Assembly (NCBI GenBank): GCA_033439265.1
Contig: JAVTVX010000034.1
Coordinates: forward strand, 8,835,001 to 8,899,000
Origin: Dillenia suffruticosa
Lineage: Eukaryota; Streptophyta; Magnoliopsida; Dilleniales; Dilleniaceae
Length of the DNA: 64,000 nt
Reading direction: 5' to 3'
Shown here: positions 33,938-45,449 of the stretch, piece after piece
How the letters are laid out: each line of letters starts with the position of its first letter
Position numbering within the stretch: position 1 is the first letter of the stretch
Notes under the pieces: generated by a model
Database searches by the model: none
What the model was told of the DNA's origin: nothing
What the model saw: only the letters and a program-made list of their open reading frames with translations
Translations under genes and position numbers: made by a program

Positions 33938-36526
33938 CTTATTGCGGAAGAGAGGTTGTAATTGCATTGGTTTTCTGCTTCGTCTCAGATCGCAAAAACT
34001 CTTCAGCTTTGGTAGGCGACAGAGCCGCAGGTATTTCAACTGAGGGAATATAGCTTCACATTCTTCACTTGTGATTATCTCTTCGATGTCGTTCGATTCC
34101 TTCACCACTAAAATCTTGAGATTTGGAAACCCGTCTTTGTTGATGTCGTAGAGAATTGTTTTCATGTTTACCATTCTACTCAATTGCAAACACTCACATC
34201 TTTGCATCAGTGAGCATATCCCATGGTCCTTAGCCCTGCTGCTGCCCTTGAAATCCACCTTCAATCCGGCTTTCGAGAGTGAATAATTTTTATCATAGAA
34301 CAAGTCATCACCTATGTGAATTCGAAATGTTGTCAACTTTGGAAAGAAGAGATCTTTAGGAAGGAGCCTGACATCCTCTACACGCATCGCCATCAAAGTA
34401 GTCAGGCTGTGAGATGAGGATTCCAATTCACTTAGGCTTGCATATCTCTCTCCTCTTCCACTATTTTCAGTGTAGAATTCTTCTTCGCTCTCTTTCTCCC
34501 ATTCATTAAAGCTATCATCCAAATACAACTCCTCCAGCCGAGAAAGATTTGATAAGATACCACCCGGAATAAACAACTTCCAACAATGTGACAGATCTAG
34601 TAACCTCAAACGTGTCAACTGTGAGATCCCCATTGGTAGCTTATTGCCCTTAAATCTAGAGCCAGACAAGCTAAGTACCTCAAGTCCCTTTAGATCCCCT
34701 ATCATTTCCATCTCTCCCAAGGCACAACGTTCAAGATGCAATGTCCTCAGCTTACCCAAAAGTCCCTGTGATGGTGGGAACAAAGGAATACGCACGCGAG
34801 ATATGTGCAAAACTTTCAGTTCCTTCGTTGTCTCAAAAAAGGAATCAGCGATATTCACTTCTTGGTGTTTACCTAAAAAGAGAAAAAATTTAAGTTTTGG
34901 ACAATCTAGACCACGAGGAAACTGCTCAATATTATTGCCAACAAGTGAAATTGCAGTGTAGTCTGTAGAACAATCAATTTCAGGCCACTCTGTCAATTTC
35001 CAACCAGATTTTGCCAGAAACACATGGGATTGACGATAAATAGTTATGTTTTGTAGTTGCTCCGTTGTTGCAATTGACGATAAGCAGAAGTCTCTGACCA
35101 CGTCATGCACTCGGATGGTTCCATTTCTATCACTGTCCGATAACAGGCAAGCTGATTCGAGGATATCAACGAAGGAATCCGCTACAACTCTTGCTTTTTG
35201 CATTGTACCACCAAGGCCAGCTTGATGAAACAGCCCTAATCCTACGCCGTACCTAAATAGCCACTCTTTTGGAATAGCATAGTCTTCCGGAAATAGAGAA
35301 AATAGTAAAAAGAAATGCTTTATTTCCTTCCCATCTAAATAATCGTAACTCAATTGCAGCCTGGAGTAAACATCCTTGTGCATTCCTTTGATGTTTGTGG
35401 GAGCAGAAGCCTGCAATTGGCCAAGTGCATGCTTCCACCTAGTAGGATTTTTGTCCTTCAATGCCCTAGCAACTACAACTATTGCGAGAGGTAAGCCACC
35501 GCATTCTTTGGCAACCTCAATTGCAACAGGTTCCACTTCGGCAGATGTGACACAGTCGCCGGCCATCTTTTTGAACAAGTGCCATCCTTCACCTTCAGAA
35601 AGAACCATGACAGAGAAAGTATTATTTTTGCAATCCATTTGATCGCAAACGTCTTTCTCCCGAGTTGTGATCACAATCTTGCAGCACTTATGCTTGTCGG
35701 GACTAGGAATTCCAACAGCTTGAAGATCAAGATGTTTCCACAAATCATCTAAAATGACTAGAACATTGCCGGTCTTCTCCAATTTTTCTTGCAACCGGCC
35801 AGCCCTTACAGTATCACTTTCCTTGTCATCTCCAAGTGAAAGCCCCAGCTTACTTGCAAACTGGTCTTGAATCTTTCTAATGCTCAGGTCCTGTGATACC
35901 ACCGCCATCAATATCTCATCAAAAAGATTCATTGCTTCAGCTCGCTTGGCCATTTCTTGGATAAGAGTGGTCTTCCCCACTCCACCCATTCCATGTATGC
36001 CAAGTACTTTCACGTCATCCTTTTTCAAGGCTTCCAAAATCTTGTCCCTAATCGAGTCCCTCGATCGGAAAGGCACCGCGTCACCTGGAAAACTGGCAGA
36101 AAGTGGTGGAGGAGGTGCCGGATATGAAACATTATCTTCCGTGAACTTCTCCCCTTTGGTTTGGAGCATATCAACATGATTCAACTTCATCTTATAAGCT
36201 TTCTTGCTCATCCGAAAACGTGACTTGAGCTCCAGACACCCCACCTGTTGACTGACAAGACTCTCCACATCTTCGTTAAGCTTAGAAACGGCTGCAAGCC
36301 AGGTCCGAACCTCATCATGGACAAGATTTCCTTTCCTTTCAGCTCCAGCAACAAAGGCATCCACCCTGCTTTTAGTGCCTCTAAGCTCCTCAACCCCTGC
36401 TCTCAGATTCTCGAGATTGCTGTAGTAGTAGAACATGTAGCCAAATTGACGACCAATTGGTGTGATCGTCAACTCGGCAAGCTTCGAGATGATTGGACCA
36501 ACAACATTCGACAACACACCATCCAT
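33938..36526 (-). CDS. CC-NBS-LRR disease resistance protein (At4g27190/RPS2-like), exon 1
   Basis: This is an intracellular immune receptor of the CC-NB-ARC-LRR class; such proteins detect pathogen effectors and trigger defence. The exon codes 863 residues from MDGVLSNVVG. An upstream in-frame Met (36580) adds 18 residues unlike the family, and the fragment at 37899 also starts at MDTGLSNVVG, so I chose 36526. Counting from there: coiled-coil region about 1-150, P-loop GMGGVGKTT at 179-187, kinase 2 LVILDDLW at 256-263, KIVITTRE at 283, GLPLA at 344, FLLFSLFPEDY at 406, and VHD (MHD position) at 473. LRRs fill the remainder. All NB-ARC motifs look intact and the frame is open. It ends in phase 0 at LFRNK, donor AAG/GTGTGT. 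Confidence 0.93.
35971..35992 (-). promoter_or_regulatory. Predicted miR482/2118 target site over the P-loop codons
   Basis: The mRNA stretch encoding GMGGVGKT is close to the complement of miR482/2118, a 22-nt miRNA family that in eudicots targets exactly these codons in CC-NBS-LRR genes and starts phased siRNA production. The plus strand here begins TCTTCCCCACTCC and ends CCCATTCC, the family's typical start and end. Prediction only. Confidence 0.5.
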
Positions 36527-37714
36527 TTCTTGTTTCTTCAGTGTGGGAAATAAGCAGAAGAAGATATTGAAACAAGCCAAGGAAAATCAAAGAGTAAGGA
36601 AAAAAAAAGAAAAATTTATGAAGAAGGGAAAAACAAATAAACAGAGTGAGAGAGAAGAAAGTGATAGCACTTCATGTTTAAGAACAAGAGTTTGATGTGC
36701 TTGAGGTTAAGAAGAAAAAATGGTACGATTTTAAATTATAGTAAATTAAAAAAAAAATTCAAAATTTTAGACTAATTTTAAACTATCAAGGTTTTTTGAA
36801 TTATTGATAATAAATAAATTTTAATAAAAAATAAATTTCCAGAAGTAAAAAATAAACTTTTGATAATTTAAATTATTATTATTATTTTGATGTAATTGGT
36901 TGTTACTATTCTGGGGTTTGATATCTTTTATAATAATTTAAATTAATGTGTTAAAAGAAAAAAAATGAAAAAGAGAGAGTCGCAGACGATGAGAACAAAA
37001 GGGAGAAGCTTACTGTTCAGTTTCAATCAAAACGTTGAAGGAAGCCGAGAGAAGATAGTGAGAAGAGACCTGTTGAAGAACTTTGTGAGAAAGCACTGGG
37101 GGCTCGTGAGCTATTATCCATCTGGGAGAACTTGTGGCTGCTGGATGCTTGAATTATTGATTTTCTTTTTTTTGGGGGCCCTATTTAAGGGATTTTTCTT
37201 TCATAATAACTTTTTTAATTTTAAATTTTAAATTTAAAAATTAATTAAATGATTTAACTTTACCTTTCAGCCTTACAACCTTTCAACAAAGTATCTGTTC
37301 TTGAAATATCGACTTTTCAAGACCATATGACCCACCCCTCCGGGCCTTGCAGGACTCTGCTGTCACTTGGTAAGCAAAATTAAAAGGCAAATCATAGGCC
37401 TCATGGCAGTATCTCATTGGCCATCTGACCCATGAGCCGACATGGAACCTATCTTAAGGCCAACACCTTATGCAAATCATATATTTTTCATTTGGTAAAA
37501 ACTTACCTAACTTTGTTTTATGTGAAAGCTGGGGTTTTTCAAAATAATGAATGGTAAGAATACTAAAGCTAACCTAATACCCTAATTTTGTGTAGCCTTA
37601 AATTATTTTATCCACTAAATAAAGCTATAACATCTTTTTATATCCCTTACAATGACAATTAAAGCACCCATTATTACTTTTTGATTAAACTCATGTTAAT
37701 TAGGGTATCAGAAT
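36527..37714. other. NLR upstream region, no gene
   Basis: This region holds the presumed promoter and 5' leader of the NLR, A-rich near the start. An 88-codon plus-strand frame at 36965-37231 has no recognisable motif, and I would not call it a gene. The bases around 36530-36660 are duplicated at 37900-38030. Confidence 0.4.
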
Positions 37715-37899
37715 GTGTAAGCAACAAGAGCATCCACGCTGCTTTTAGTACCTCTAAGCACGTCAACCCCTTCCCTCAGATTCTGGAGATTGCTGGAGTA
37801 GTAGAACATGTAGCCAAGTGGACGACCAATGGGTGTGATCCCCGACTCGATGAGCTTCGAGATGATTGGACCAACAACATTCGACAATCCCGTGTCCAT
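37715..37899 (-). pseudogene. Truncated N-terminus of a second NLR
   Basis: This fragment is collinear with the first 60 or so residues of the adjacent NLR: MDTGLSNVVGPIISKL, TPIGRPLGYMFYYSSN, LREGVDVLRGTKSSVDALVA. Homology stops abruptly at about 37715, with no NB-ARC domain. The 5' flank, including the KKQE-coding leader and about 130 bp beyond, also matches that of the intact gene. It is a partial tandem duplicate or the remnant of a deleted neighbour. Confidence 0.85.
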
Positions 37900-38239
37900 T
37901 TCTTGTTTCTTCAGTGTGGGAATTTAGCAGCAGAAAATAATGAACCACGCCGAGAAAACCAGTAAGGGGAAAAAAAATGAAAATTGACAAAGCAGGGAAA
38001 AACAAATAAACTGAGTCGAGATAGAAGAAAGGAACAAACCATTTTTTAAAGTGGAAATGTTAATTATTTTATAAAGTTGTGAAGTTTTTTCTGAAAGATA
38101 ACAAATTAATTATCATATTCATAAGTTTTGATATTAAATACAACTTATATGGGAAATAAAAAGTTTAGTGAAAATGTAATCCAAACACATTAATAAAATA
38201 CTTTAATTCACATAATATTTTAATAGCGTATTATAGCTA

Positions 38240-38750
38240 TGGCAAAATCATCTCTAGTAAGTTCTTGCTTGCTATTGTAATGATTCTCTCTTTTGATGGT
38301 GTTTTCTCCCACAAACATGGATTAAAAATAGGTTTATTGGTTGAGAGATAATATAACCAAAAAAATGTCGGGTTTTTTAATTAAAATTTAAATTTAAATC
38401 TTAAAAATAAAAAATTATATATATATTGAAAGAATTATTCTTTTAAAATATAATTTTAAAAATCGATTGATTTAATAGTTTTGAATTAAAAGAGGATAGA
38501 AAAGTCGAAAAAATTTGGAATGCAATAATGGAGAGAACAAGGCGGGAGTACGGGAGAAAACGAAAAGGGTGTTTGGCATTAAAAGTGACAATAATGGAAA
38601 CTTTTGGGTATCCCCATTCACTGTGCTTTGATTGAAGTCCCCTACTCTTGTCGACATCGTTAATGCTCACTCCTCCTATTACCTTTTCATTATTTCATCC
38701 CAAATGCCTATGCCTATGCCTATGCATTTCCTCTCTCTTCCCTGACCATT
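38240..38750. repeat. Dispersed segmental repeat, copy 1 (partner at 50480-50850)
   Basis: Blocks shared with 50480-50850 include CTTGCTTGCTATTGTAATGA, AATGCAATAATGGAGA, AAAACGAAAAGGGTG and AACTTTTGGG, in the same order, ending in an ATGCCTATGCCT microsatellite. The copies are diverged. This copy lies just upstream of the truncated NLR fragment. Confidence 0.75.
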
Positions 38751-38910
38751 TTACCCTTCCCTAATCATCACCTAAAACCCAAATTATCCAATTTTTGGAA
38801 TAATTGTCAATAGCACCATAACCCAATTTTTGGTAAAAACGAGGTAAAAAGGTGGCTTTAAGACCATTACTTATTACTAAAATTAGATATTTTATAGGCA
38901 AATATAACTT

Positions 38911-38914
<4 letters not shown>

Positions 38915-38941
<27 letters not shown>
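38915..38941. repeat. (AT)n microsatellite
   Basis: A run of about 13 AT units. Confidence 0.9.
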
Positions 38942-38946
<5 letters not shown>

Positions 38947-38949
38947 CAC

Positions 38950-40346
38950 ATACATTCTCAGTTATATTCCTTTTAAGAAATAATAATAATTCAAATTTAT
39001 TCGGTAATTATAAAAAAATTACCCACTGTATAATTTTTTATTATAAATTCTAAAATCAAAAACTGAATAAAAAATAATAGCATATTATAATAGAACATAA
39101 TAATTACAATTCAAAATAAAAAATTTAGAGCAAAATTTCCTTTCCCAAGTATAGGTCCATAACCCCAAGCAAATATTAGAATTTCAACGTACACAGAAAT
39201 TCCATGATTTTTGTGTTTATATATATAATGATTGTAACACGTGTCATGTATTCATGTGGAAACATTGGTTAAAAATTTTAAATTAGAAGACCTTTTAAAA
39301 GAATATATTGAATAAATATTGCATTAAAAAAAGAGCTATTAACTCTTTCACTCTCTAATCACCATCCCCAGAGTGGTCACATGATGCACAATGGAAGGAA
39401 TTCTCAAGTATGATCAACCCAAACCTGAAGTATCCAGAGGAATTCATGGTAAAGAATATGGCTGGGTCCAAAGTTAGAGAAAAATCTTAAAATATATTAA
39501 TAATCAACTCCGAACTTTATAATACCAGTAAAGAGCTTATATGAATCTGATAAACTTACACAACTCAAACAAATATCTTAGAAAACCTACGTGACAAAAA
39601 AATAATAATAAATAAAAGCAAATAAAAATCCAAAGAAAATAAATCTTCTTCCCGTTCGAGTGCCGCGGGTTCAAACTTTGAGAATTCCGCTGTGATGCCC
39701 CTTTTGATGCTGTCATGGCGCCGCCGGCTTGAGTCCTTGACTTGTCAATTGGGATAATTAAATCAAATTAAAAAACTTATATTGAGATTACTCTATTTCC
39801 CCATAAATAATAATTAAATCAGATTAATTAAAATAAAATTTTAAATATATATTTACCCATAAAAAAAAAAATTATGCGAGTGAAAGTGAGCTTCCACCAT
39901 TCCACTTGCCAAAAACTCTTAAAACTGAAACTCCCAGACAGTGACAAGGCAATCACACGCATTTTTTCAGACAATGATGTGCCAAAAAGTCATATGAATT
40001 TGTTTCTCATAAGAAGGTGTGGCGAAAGAAATTTCATGGAAACATGAGAGGACTTTCCAGAAAGGAACAAAAGATTTGTGGTCTAGATTCCCTAATTTGA
40101 CAAGTTCATATGCTTTCATGGAGGGTTACTTGATTATAATCTTTCATGGAAACATGATTATAATCTTTCCATATAATCATTCACTGATCAAGTAATCTTT
40201 CACCCGCAAACATGAGAGGACTTTCATGAAATTTCTTGTTCACTAATCAAGAAAGAAATTTCGTGGAAACATGAGAGGACTTTCATGGAAACAATGCAGA
40301 AAGATTGCTGGGAAGACTTGTGGTCTTCTGGGCACGGGCTATAATG
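38950..40346. other. AT-rich spacer, no gene
   Basis: I see no coding region. Near 40020-40290 the phrase AAACATGAGAGGACTTTC recurs three times at irregular spacing, a small local repeat. Otherwise I see nothing specific. Confidence 0.45.
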
Positions 40347-40904
40347 TGACACTACAAAAAAAAAGCTTTTTACCCACAAATTTAGAGACGAAAATTTTAA
40401 AAAAATTCGTCGCTAAAAACATTAGCAACAAAATTAGAAATCCGTCGCTAAATTTAGCGACGAAAATCTGGAATCCGTCGCTAAATTTAGCGAAAAATAA
40501 GTTTTCATCGCTAATATTCGTTACAAAATTTAGCGACGAAAAATTATTCGTCGCTAAATTTAGCGACAGATAATTTTTGTCGCTAAAATCCGTCGCTAAT
40601 TTAGGGAAAATCAAACCCGTCAAAAAATTATTCGTCGCTGAATTAGAGACGGATTTGGAATTCGTCGCCGAATTAGTGACGGATTTGGAATTCGTCGCCC
40701 AAATCCGTCGCTGAATTAGCGACGGATTCAAATCCGTCGCTGATTCCATATGCCTTGGCCATCAGCCAGCCACGTGCCCACCCACCCCAGCATCCCCAGC
40801 CACGTGCCCACCCACCCCAGCACCCCCACCTGCCCGCCCGAGCCCGCCCAAGCCAGCTCCCCCACCTGCCCGCCCGAGTCAGCACCCCCGCGCAACATCA
40901 ACTC

Positions 40905-41020
40905 TTAATTGCTGGAAAATACCGCGCTTTTGCCTCCACCGTGATTCGAACTCCGAAACTCCGAACTCCTGCACGAACCCCTGCACACACACGCAATGTG
41001 TAAACCAACCACTGAGCCAA
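40905..41020 (-). promoter_or_regulatory. tRNA-like Pol III module facing left
   Basis: The minus strand reads TTGGCTCAGTGGTTGG (A box TGGCTCAGTGG, 41009-41019), then a B-box-like AGTTCGAATCACGG (about 40938-40951), then TTTT near 40916. It points into the GC-rich block. The A box is close to the tRNA consensus TGGCNNAGTGG. It is homologous to the module at 18243. Confidence 0.55.
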
Positions 41021-41629
41021 ACATATTATTGTGATATAAATTTATTTTTTTATTATTTATTACATTTTTTCACATTTTTCTAACAATAATAAAATAATAT
41101 ATAATAACAATTTAAAATAATAAAAATAAAAACTTTTTTTATTTATACCACCAATCTAAAATAATATTAATTAAAAATATTTATACCACCAATATAAAAT
41201 AATATTAATTAAAAATAATAAATATGATAATTTTTAATAAAATAAAAAATAATAAAATACTAATTTAAAATAAAATAATAAATTAATTAAAAAAATATAT
41301 TAATATTATATTTTGATTTCTTCTTTTTTCTTTTATTTTATTATTCTATTATTCTTTTTCATTTTTATTTTATTTTTTTAATCCATAATTTAAAAATGCA
41401 TCTCAAAACAATAAAATTATAATTATCAATAAATTATAACATATTAATAATTCAAAAAATCTATATATTTATTCACAAAATATTTTTATTCAAATTTCAA
41501 TAAAATTATTATATATAAGAAATGAAAATAGAAATAAAAAAAAACCAATGGAAAAAAAAAGTAAGAATAGGAAACAAAAAGGTGGAAAACGTTGGAAGAA
41601 AGAAAACAAAAATATTATCACACAACACT

Positions 41630-41712
41630 AGGTGGTATGGTGGTGATATATACTTTGCTCAAATCTGAAGTCCAAGGTTCAATTCCCTACACCTTCTACC
41701 TACATGCATGTT
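41630..41712 (+). promoter_or_regulatory. tRNA-like Pol III module facing right
   Basis: An A-box-like GGTGGTATGGTGGTGA (41631-41646) is followed by B box GGTTCAATTCCC (41676-41687) and a run of seven T at about 41709. The 5' AGGTG and a later ACACCT could pair as a partial acceptor stem. It is homologous to the minus-strand module at 17572-17634. Downstream is the GC-rich block 41735-41900. Confidence 0.55.
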
Positions 41713-43082
41713 TTTTTAGTATTAAAACAAAAGACGCGCGGGTGCCCGCGCGCCTGCCTGGGCGCCCAAGCAGGCACGCCCAGGCAGGCACGCCCAGGCG
41801 AGGGCGCCCTAGCACGCGCGGGAGCCGAGACAGGCGCGCGCAGGGCAAGGAAGGCCAGACAGGCAGGCGCCCGTGCGTGCATGCGTTGGTGCCCGCGCAG
41901 ACATTAATATTTTATTAAAAAATTTATATTATTAAATAAATTAATTGAAATAAAATAAAATTACCTATATATTAAATAAAAAAAGTAAAAAAATTAATAA
42001 ATTAATTAAAATATATATATAATTTAAATAAAATAAAATATATGGTTTTTTTAAGAATTAAATAACATTATTCTTCTAAAAAATGAAATATGAAATAATA
42101 AAATAAAATGTAAATTAAAATATTATAAAATAATAATATGATTTGTTAATATAAATTAATAAAATAAAATAAAAATAAAAATAAAATTATAATTAAAAGA
42201 ATATAAAATTTAGCGAAGGATTTGGAATCCGTCGCTAAATTATTAAAATAAAATAAAAATAAAATAAAATTCTAATTAAAAAAATTAAATTCAGCGACGG
42301 ATTTTAATCCGTCGCTAAATTACCGGAGATAGGAATTGGGATTTTCATCTAGCGACGGATATATTTTCCGTCGCTAAATTAATTTTTAATTTAAATATTA
42401 CATATTAATAAAATAAAAAAAAATAAAAAAATAAAATTCTATTTAAAAAAGATTAAATTTTGCGACGAATTTTAAATCGGTGGCAAAATTTTGCCATATT
42501 TAGCGACGAAATTTGTAACGAAAAATTTTTGTCCCCAATTAGCGACGAATTTAATCACGAAAATTTTTTCGTCACTAATTAGCGACAAATTTAGCCACGA
42601 AAATTTTTTCGTCACTAATTAGCGACGAATTTTGCTACGAATGATGTGTCCGTCGCTAATTTAGCCACGGCTTCCTTTTCGTTCCAAATTTTGTAGCAAA
42701 TTAGCGACGAAAAACTTTTTCGTCGCTAAATCCGTCGTAAAATAACGACGAATTTTTTCCGTGGCGAAAATCTGTGACTAAAACTGTGTTTTTTTGTAGT
42801 GTGATCTCCCCTAATCAAGTAAGCAACTTCATGAAATTGAATTTTATTTGTAACCAGAAGTGTGTCACACCAATGCCAAATTGTTCTCTACAAAAGTTTT
42901 GCCAAAAAATTGAACAAAACAAAGTGGGGCTGGAAAAACTTCAACTACAATAACTTCACAATTATTAGACAATAGAATAGAATACAAGAGACTAGAGAAC
43001 CATCATTTTTCAATCCTTTTGGGGCTTCCTCATGCACATATTGAGAATTCCCTTTTCGCCGTAGATTGAATCCTAGACTTGT

Positions 43083-43298
43083 ATCGATGGGGATTAGCTC
43101 AATTAGACGTGGGGTTGAATACCTTTAAACATGATCAAGGTTCGATTCTCGTCGGGAGTATCGGACCCTCATGTGTATGGAGCGTTCCCTGTTAAAAAAT
43201 CCGTCATCCTAAAGAAACGATTGCAGCGATCGATTCGGATTAATTAAGACGAAATCTCGGATACAGGGTGATGTCCAAAGTATGATACCAAAAAAAAA
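43083..43298 (+). mobile_element. tRNA-derived SINE
   Basis: The insert is flanked by AATCCTAGACTTGT (43069-43082) and AATCCTTGACTTGT (43299-43312), a 14-bp duplication with one mismatch. The A box lies in GGGATTAGCTCAATTAGACG (from 43090) and the B box in AGGTTCGATTCTC (about 43138-43150). The 3' end carries GATTCGGATTAATTAAGACG and an A-run. The head is tRNA-like and the tail resembles the SINE at 21287. Confidence 0.88.
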
Positions 43299-43312
43299 AA
43301 TCCTTGACTTGT

Positions 43313-45095
43313 CACGGCACTGCCAGATGTGATTCTTGACAATCACAGTAGCAATTTAACAGTTTTTATCAAAATAAACAATTCGATTATTTGAGAAATT
43401 CAATGGAAATTAAAAAAAATAAAATAAAATCTAACCAGGAAAATTTCATAAGTTTTTCTTTTTAGTCTTTCTTTCTTAGAAATTGAGCTAAGCATGTTCT
43501 GGTCGAACGTAAGGAGAGAGGCTAGGCTAGGTTTAAACATTAAACCACAATTCACATAAGAAAAAAAATAATTTCAATCGTCAAAAGAATGGGTTTTTTG
43601 AGAAATTGCTATCTCATTGCACGCAAATTCAATTAAAAGGTTTTAAAATCACTTCTCTAATTCATTCATGCCTCTTTCTCGGCCCTCTTTTTTGGTTTAT
43701 TTTCCAAAATATTGTATTTTTAAATCAAATTATTTTTATCATGTGATTTTAAAAAGTTTTCCAAAAATAATGAAACCAGGCCAGTTGTTTAAAAAAAAAA
43801 ATCCATTGAAATCGACTTCAAAATTTTTTGAAAAGTTTCTTGATAGTACATGATTTAATGACCCATTATCAAGCCCAAAGCTACCAAATCCATTAAACCA
43901 TAGCCATAAGATTCATAAATGATCGAACATGCTCTTGGTTGTATGCCTTCCTAGGCAAGCGCTCTTACTTATGTCTCTCGACTACGTTGGTTAAACTCCC
44001 TGAGGCAAGCCACTTGGTCACCCTCTTGATCGATGCACTCTCAGCCATTCAACCCCTTTGGTCACTTCTTTGTCTCCCTACATATGGCTGGCCTAGCCAC
44101 CCTCTCTCGATATACTTTGCTAACTTAATCTCTCGATCCCCTGACTTCTCGGTTTTACTCTCTCGACTATTACTAAACAGCCCTCCGATAGACAACACTT
44201 GACAAATTGAGATCATGATCATCTAAGATTTGAATTTTCACTAATCTCGGATGAATCTTTCTTAATAAGGAAACACATCTCTGTAATTTATCACAACTTA
44301 AACTTCTCTTAATCAATAGAATTCTAGAGCTCATAAAAATTTTTGACTACAATCCCTATAATTATAGAATATTCTCAATAATCTCTCTACAAGAAAATTA
44401 AGATTCGTACACCCCATACATATGCGAGACTTCTCATGCATGCTGTATATATTAAGCACATGCAACCACTAAGATACAAAAAATAACTATATATCTACAC
44501 TGAGAGGCCACATAGGGCTATCCTATAGCTCTACTCAGTCTGTTCTTATTCTTTCATTATTGTTTTTTCTGACTTGAGTATAGGACTTTCCTCCGTTACG
44601 CCTGAGCACCCTCTGGTGGTATTTGCATATCCTATCACTCATGAAAATCTAGAAGACTCATCAACACCAGCTCTTCACTAGTGTAAACGGAGCATTTATC
44701 TGTGAAGCCAAATCTACTTACAACATTTCCATTTTTTGCTGAGCAAAGCTCTGAAGTCCACCAACCCAAAGATTCTAATATTCCATCTTTTCAAAAGTTT
44801 ACTTTTTTTGTTAACCAAAGCTCCGAAGAAAGCAGAGTTAGCCTGAAACAACCCCTTTACCAAAACAAGCAAAAAACAACACAAAATTAGAACAACTATC
44901 AAATCTCAAATCCATTTCTAGAAAAAAAAAGACCATAAATTAGAGATAAAATTCCGTGAAAATTTTGTTTCATAAAAACTACAACCTGGATGGCAAAGTC
45001 TGGGGACTATTCTCCGGTTACAGTTCAAGCAATCCTCAAATTCTTGGTCATCTTCATCTTCTTTGCATCATCAAAATCAATTTGTTGGATCGACT
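43313..45095. other. Spacer, no supported gene
   Basis: An 87-codon plus-strand frame at 43939-44202 is richer in GC than its surroundings but has no recognisable motif. A 61-codon frame at 44990 runs into the CACTA element. I see nothing I would call a gene. Confidence 0.4.
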
Positions 45096-45449
45096 GGACA
45101 CTACAAAAAAAGGCCTTTAGTGATAGAGGTGTTTTGGCTACTAAAAGTGCGACTTTCATTACTAAAGGACTTTAGTGACAAAAGAAAAAAAAAATCATCA
45201 CTCTGTCATCTCTAGTGCTCAGTCACTAAAAGTGTTTGTAACCAAATGCAAAATGCCATCGCTAAAAGGTTGAATTTAGTGACCAAGAAAAAAGTAATAA
45301 AAAAATATCAGGTCGTCACTAAAAATGGTTCAATCATCACCTTCTAGTGACAATATTTAGAGACAAAAAGGTAGTCACTTAAAATGGCCCGGTGATTAGA
45401 TTGGAATTGGTAGATGAGAATTGTCGAGAACTGATCAGCACATGCTAAA

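Larger units (their letters stand above)
40350..42801. mobile_element. Non-autonomous CACTA element, copy 3 (intact ends)
   Basis: Starts CACTACAAAAAAAAAGC and ends GTTTTTTTGTAGTG, with TGA duplicated at 40347-40349 and 42802-42804. Length is 2452 bp. Subterminal arms are arrays of TTTAGCGACGAA/TTCGTCGCTAAA. The interior has a GC-rich block (40770-40900), a tRNA-like module facing left, an AT-rich core, a tRNA-like module facing right and a second GC-rich block (41735-41900). The layout is the mirror image of the element at 16529, so the two copies inserted in opposite orientation. No protein is encoded. Confidence 0.93.

Noticed and set aside
36208..36590. Secondary minus-strand frames over the NLR N-terminus
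   Set aside because: They are shadows of the main NLR frame in other phases.
39650..39760. Possible tRNA or SINE head around GGGTTCAAAC at 39672
   Set aside because: It has a B-box-like motif only; no A box at the right distance and no target duplication.
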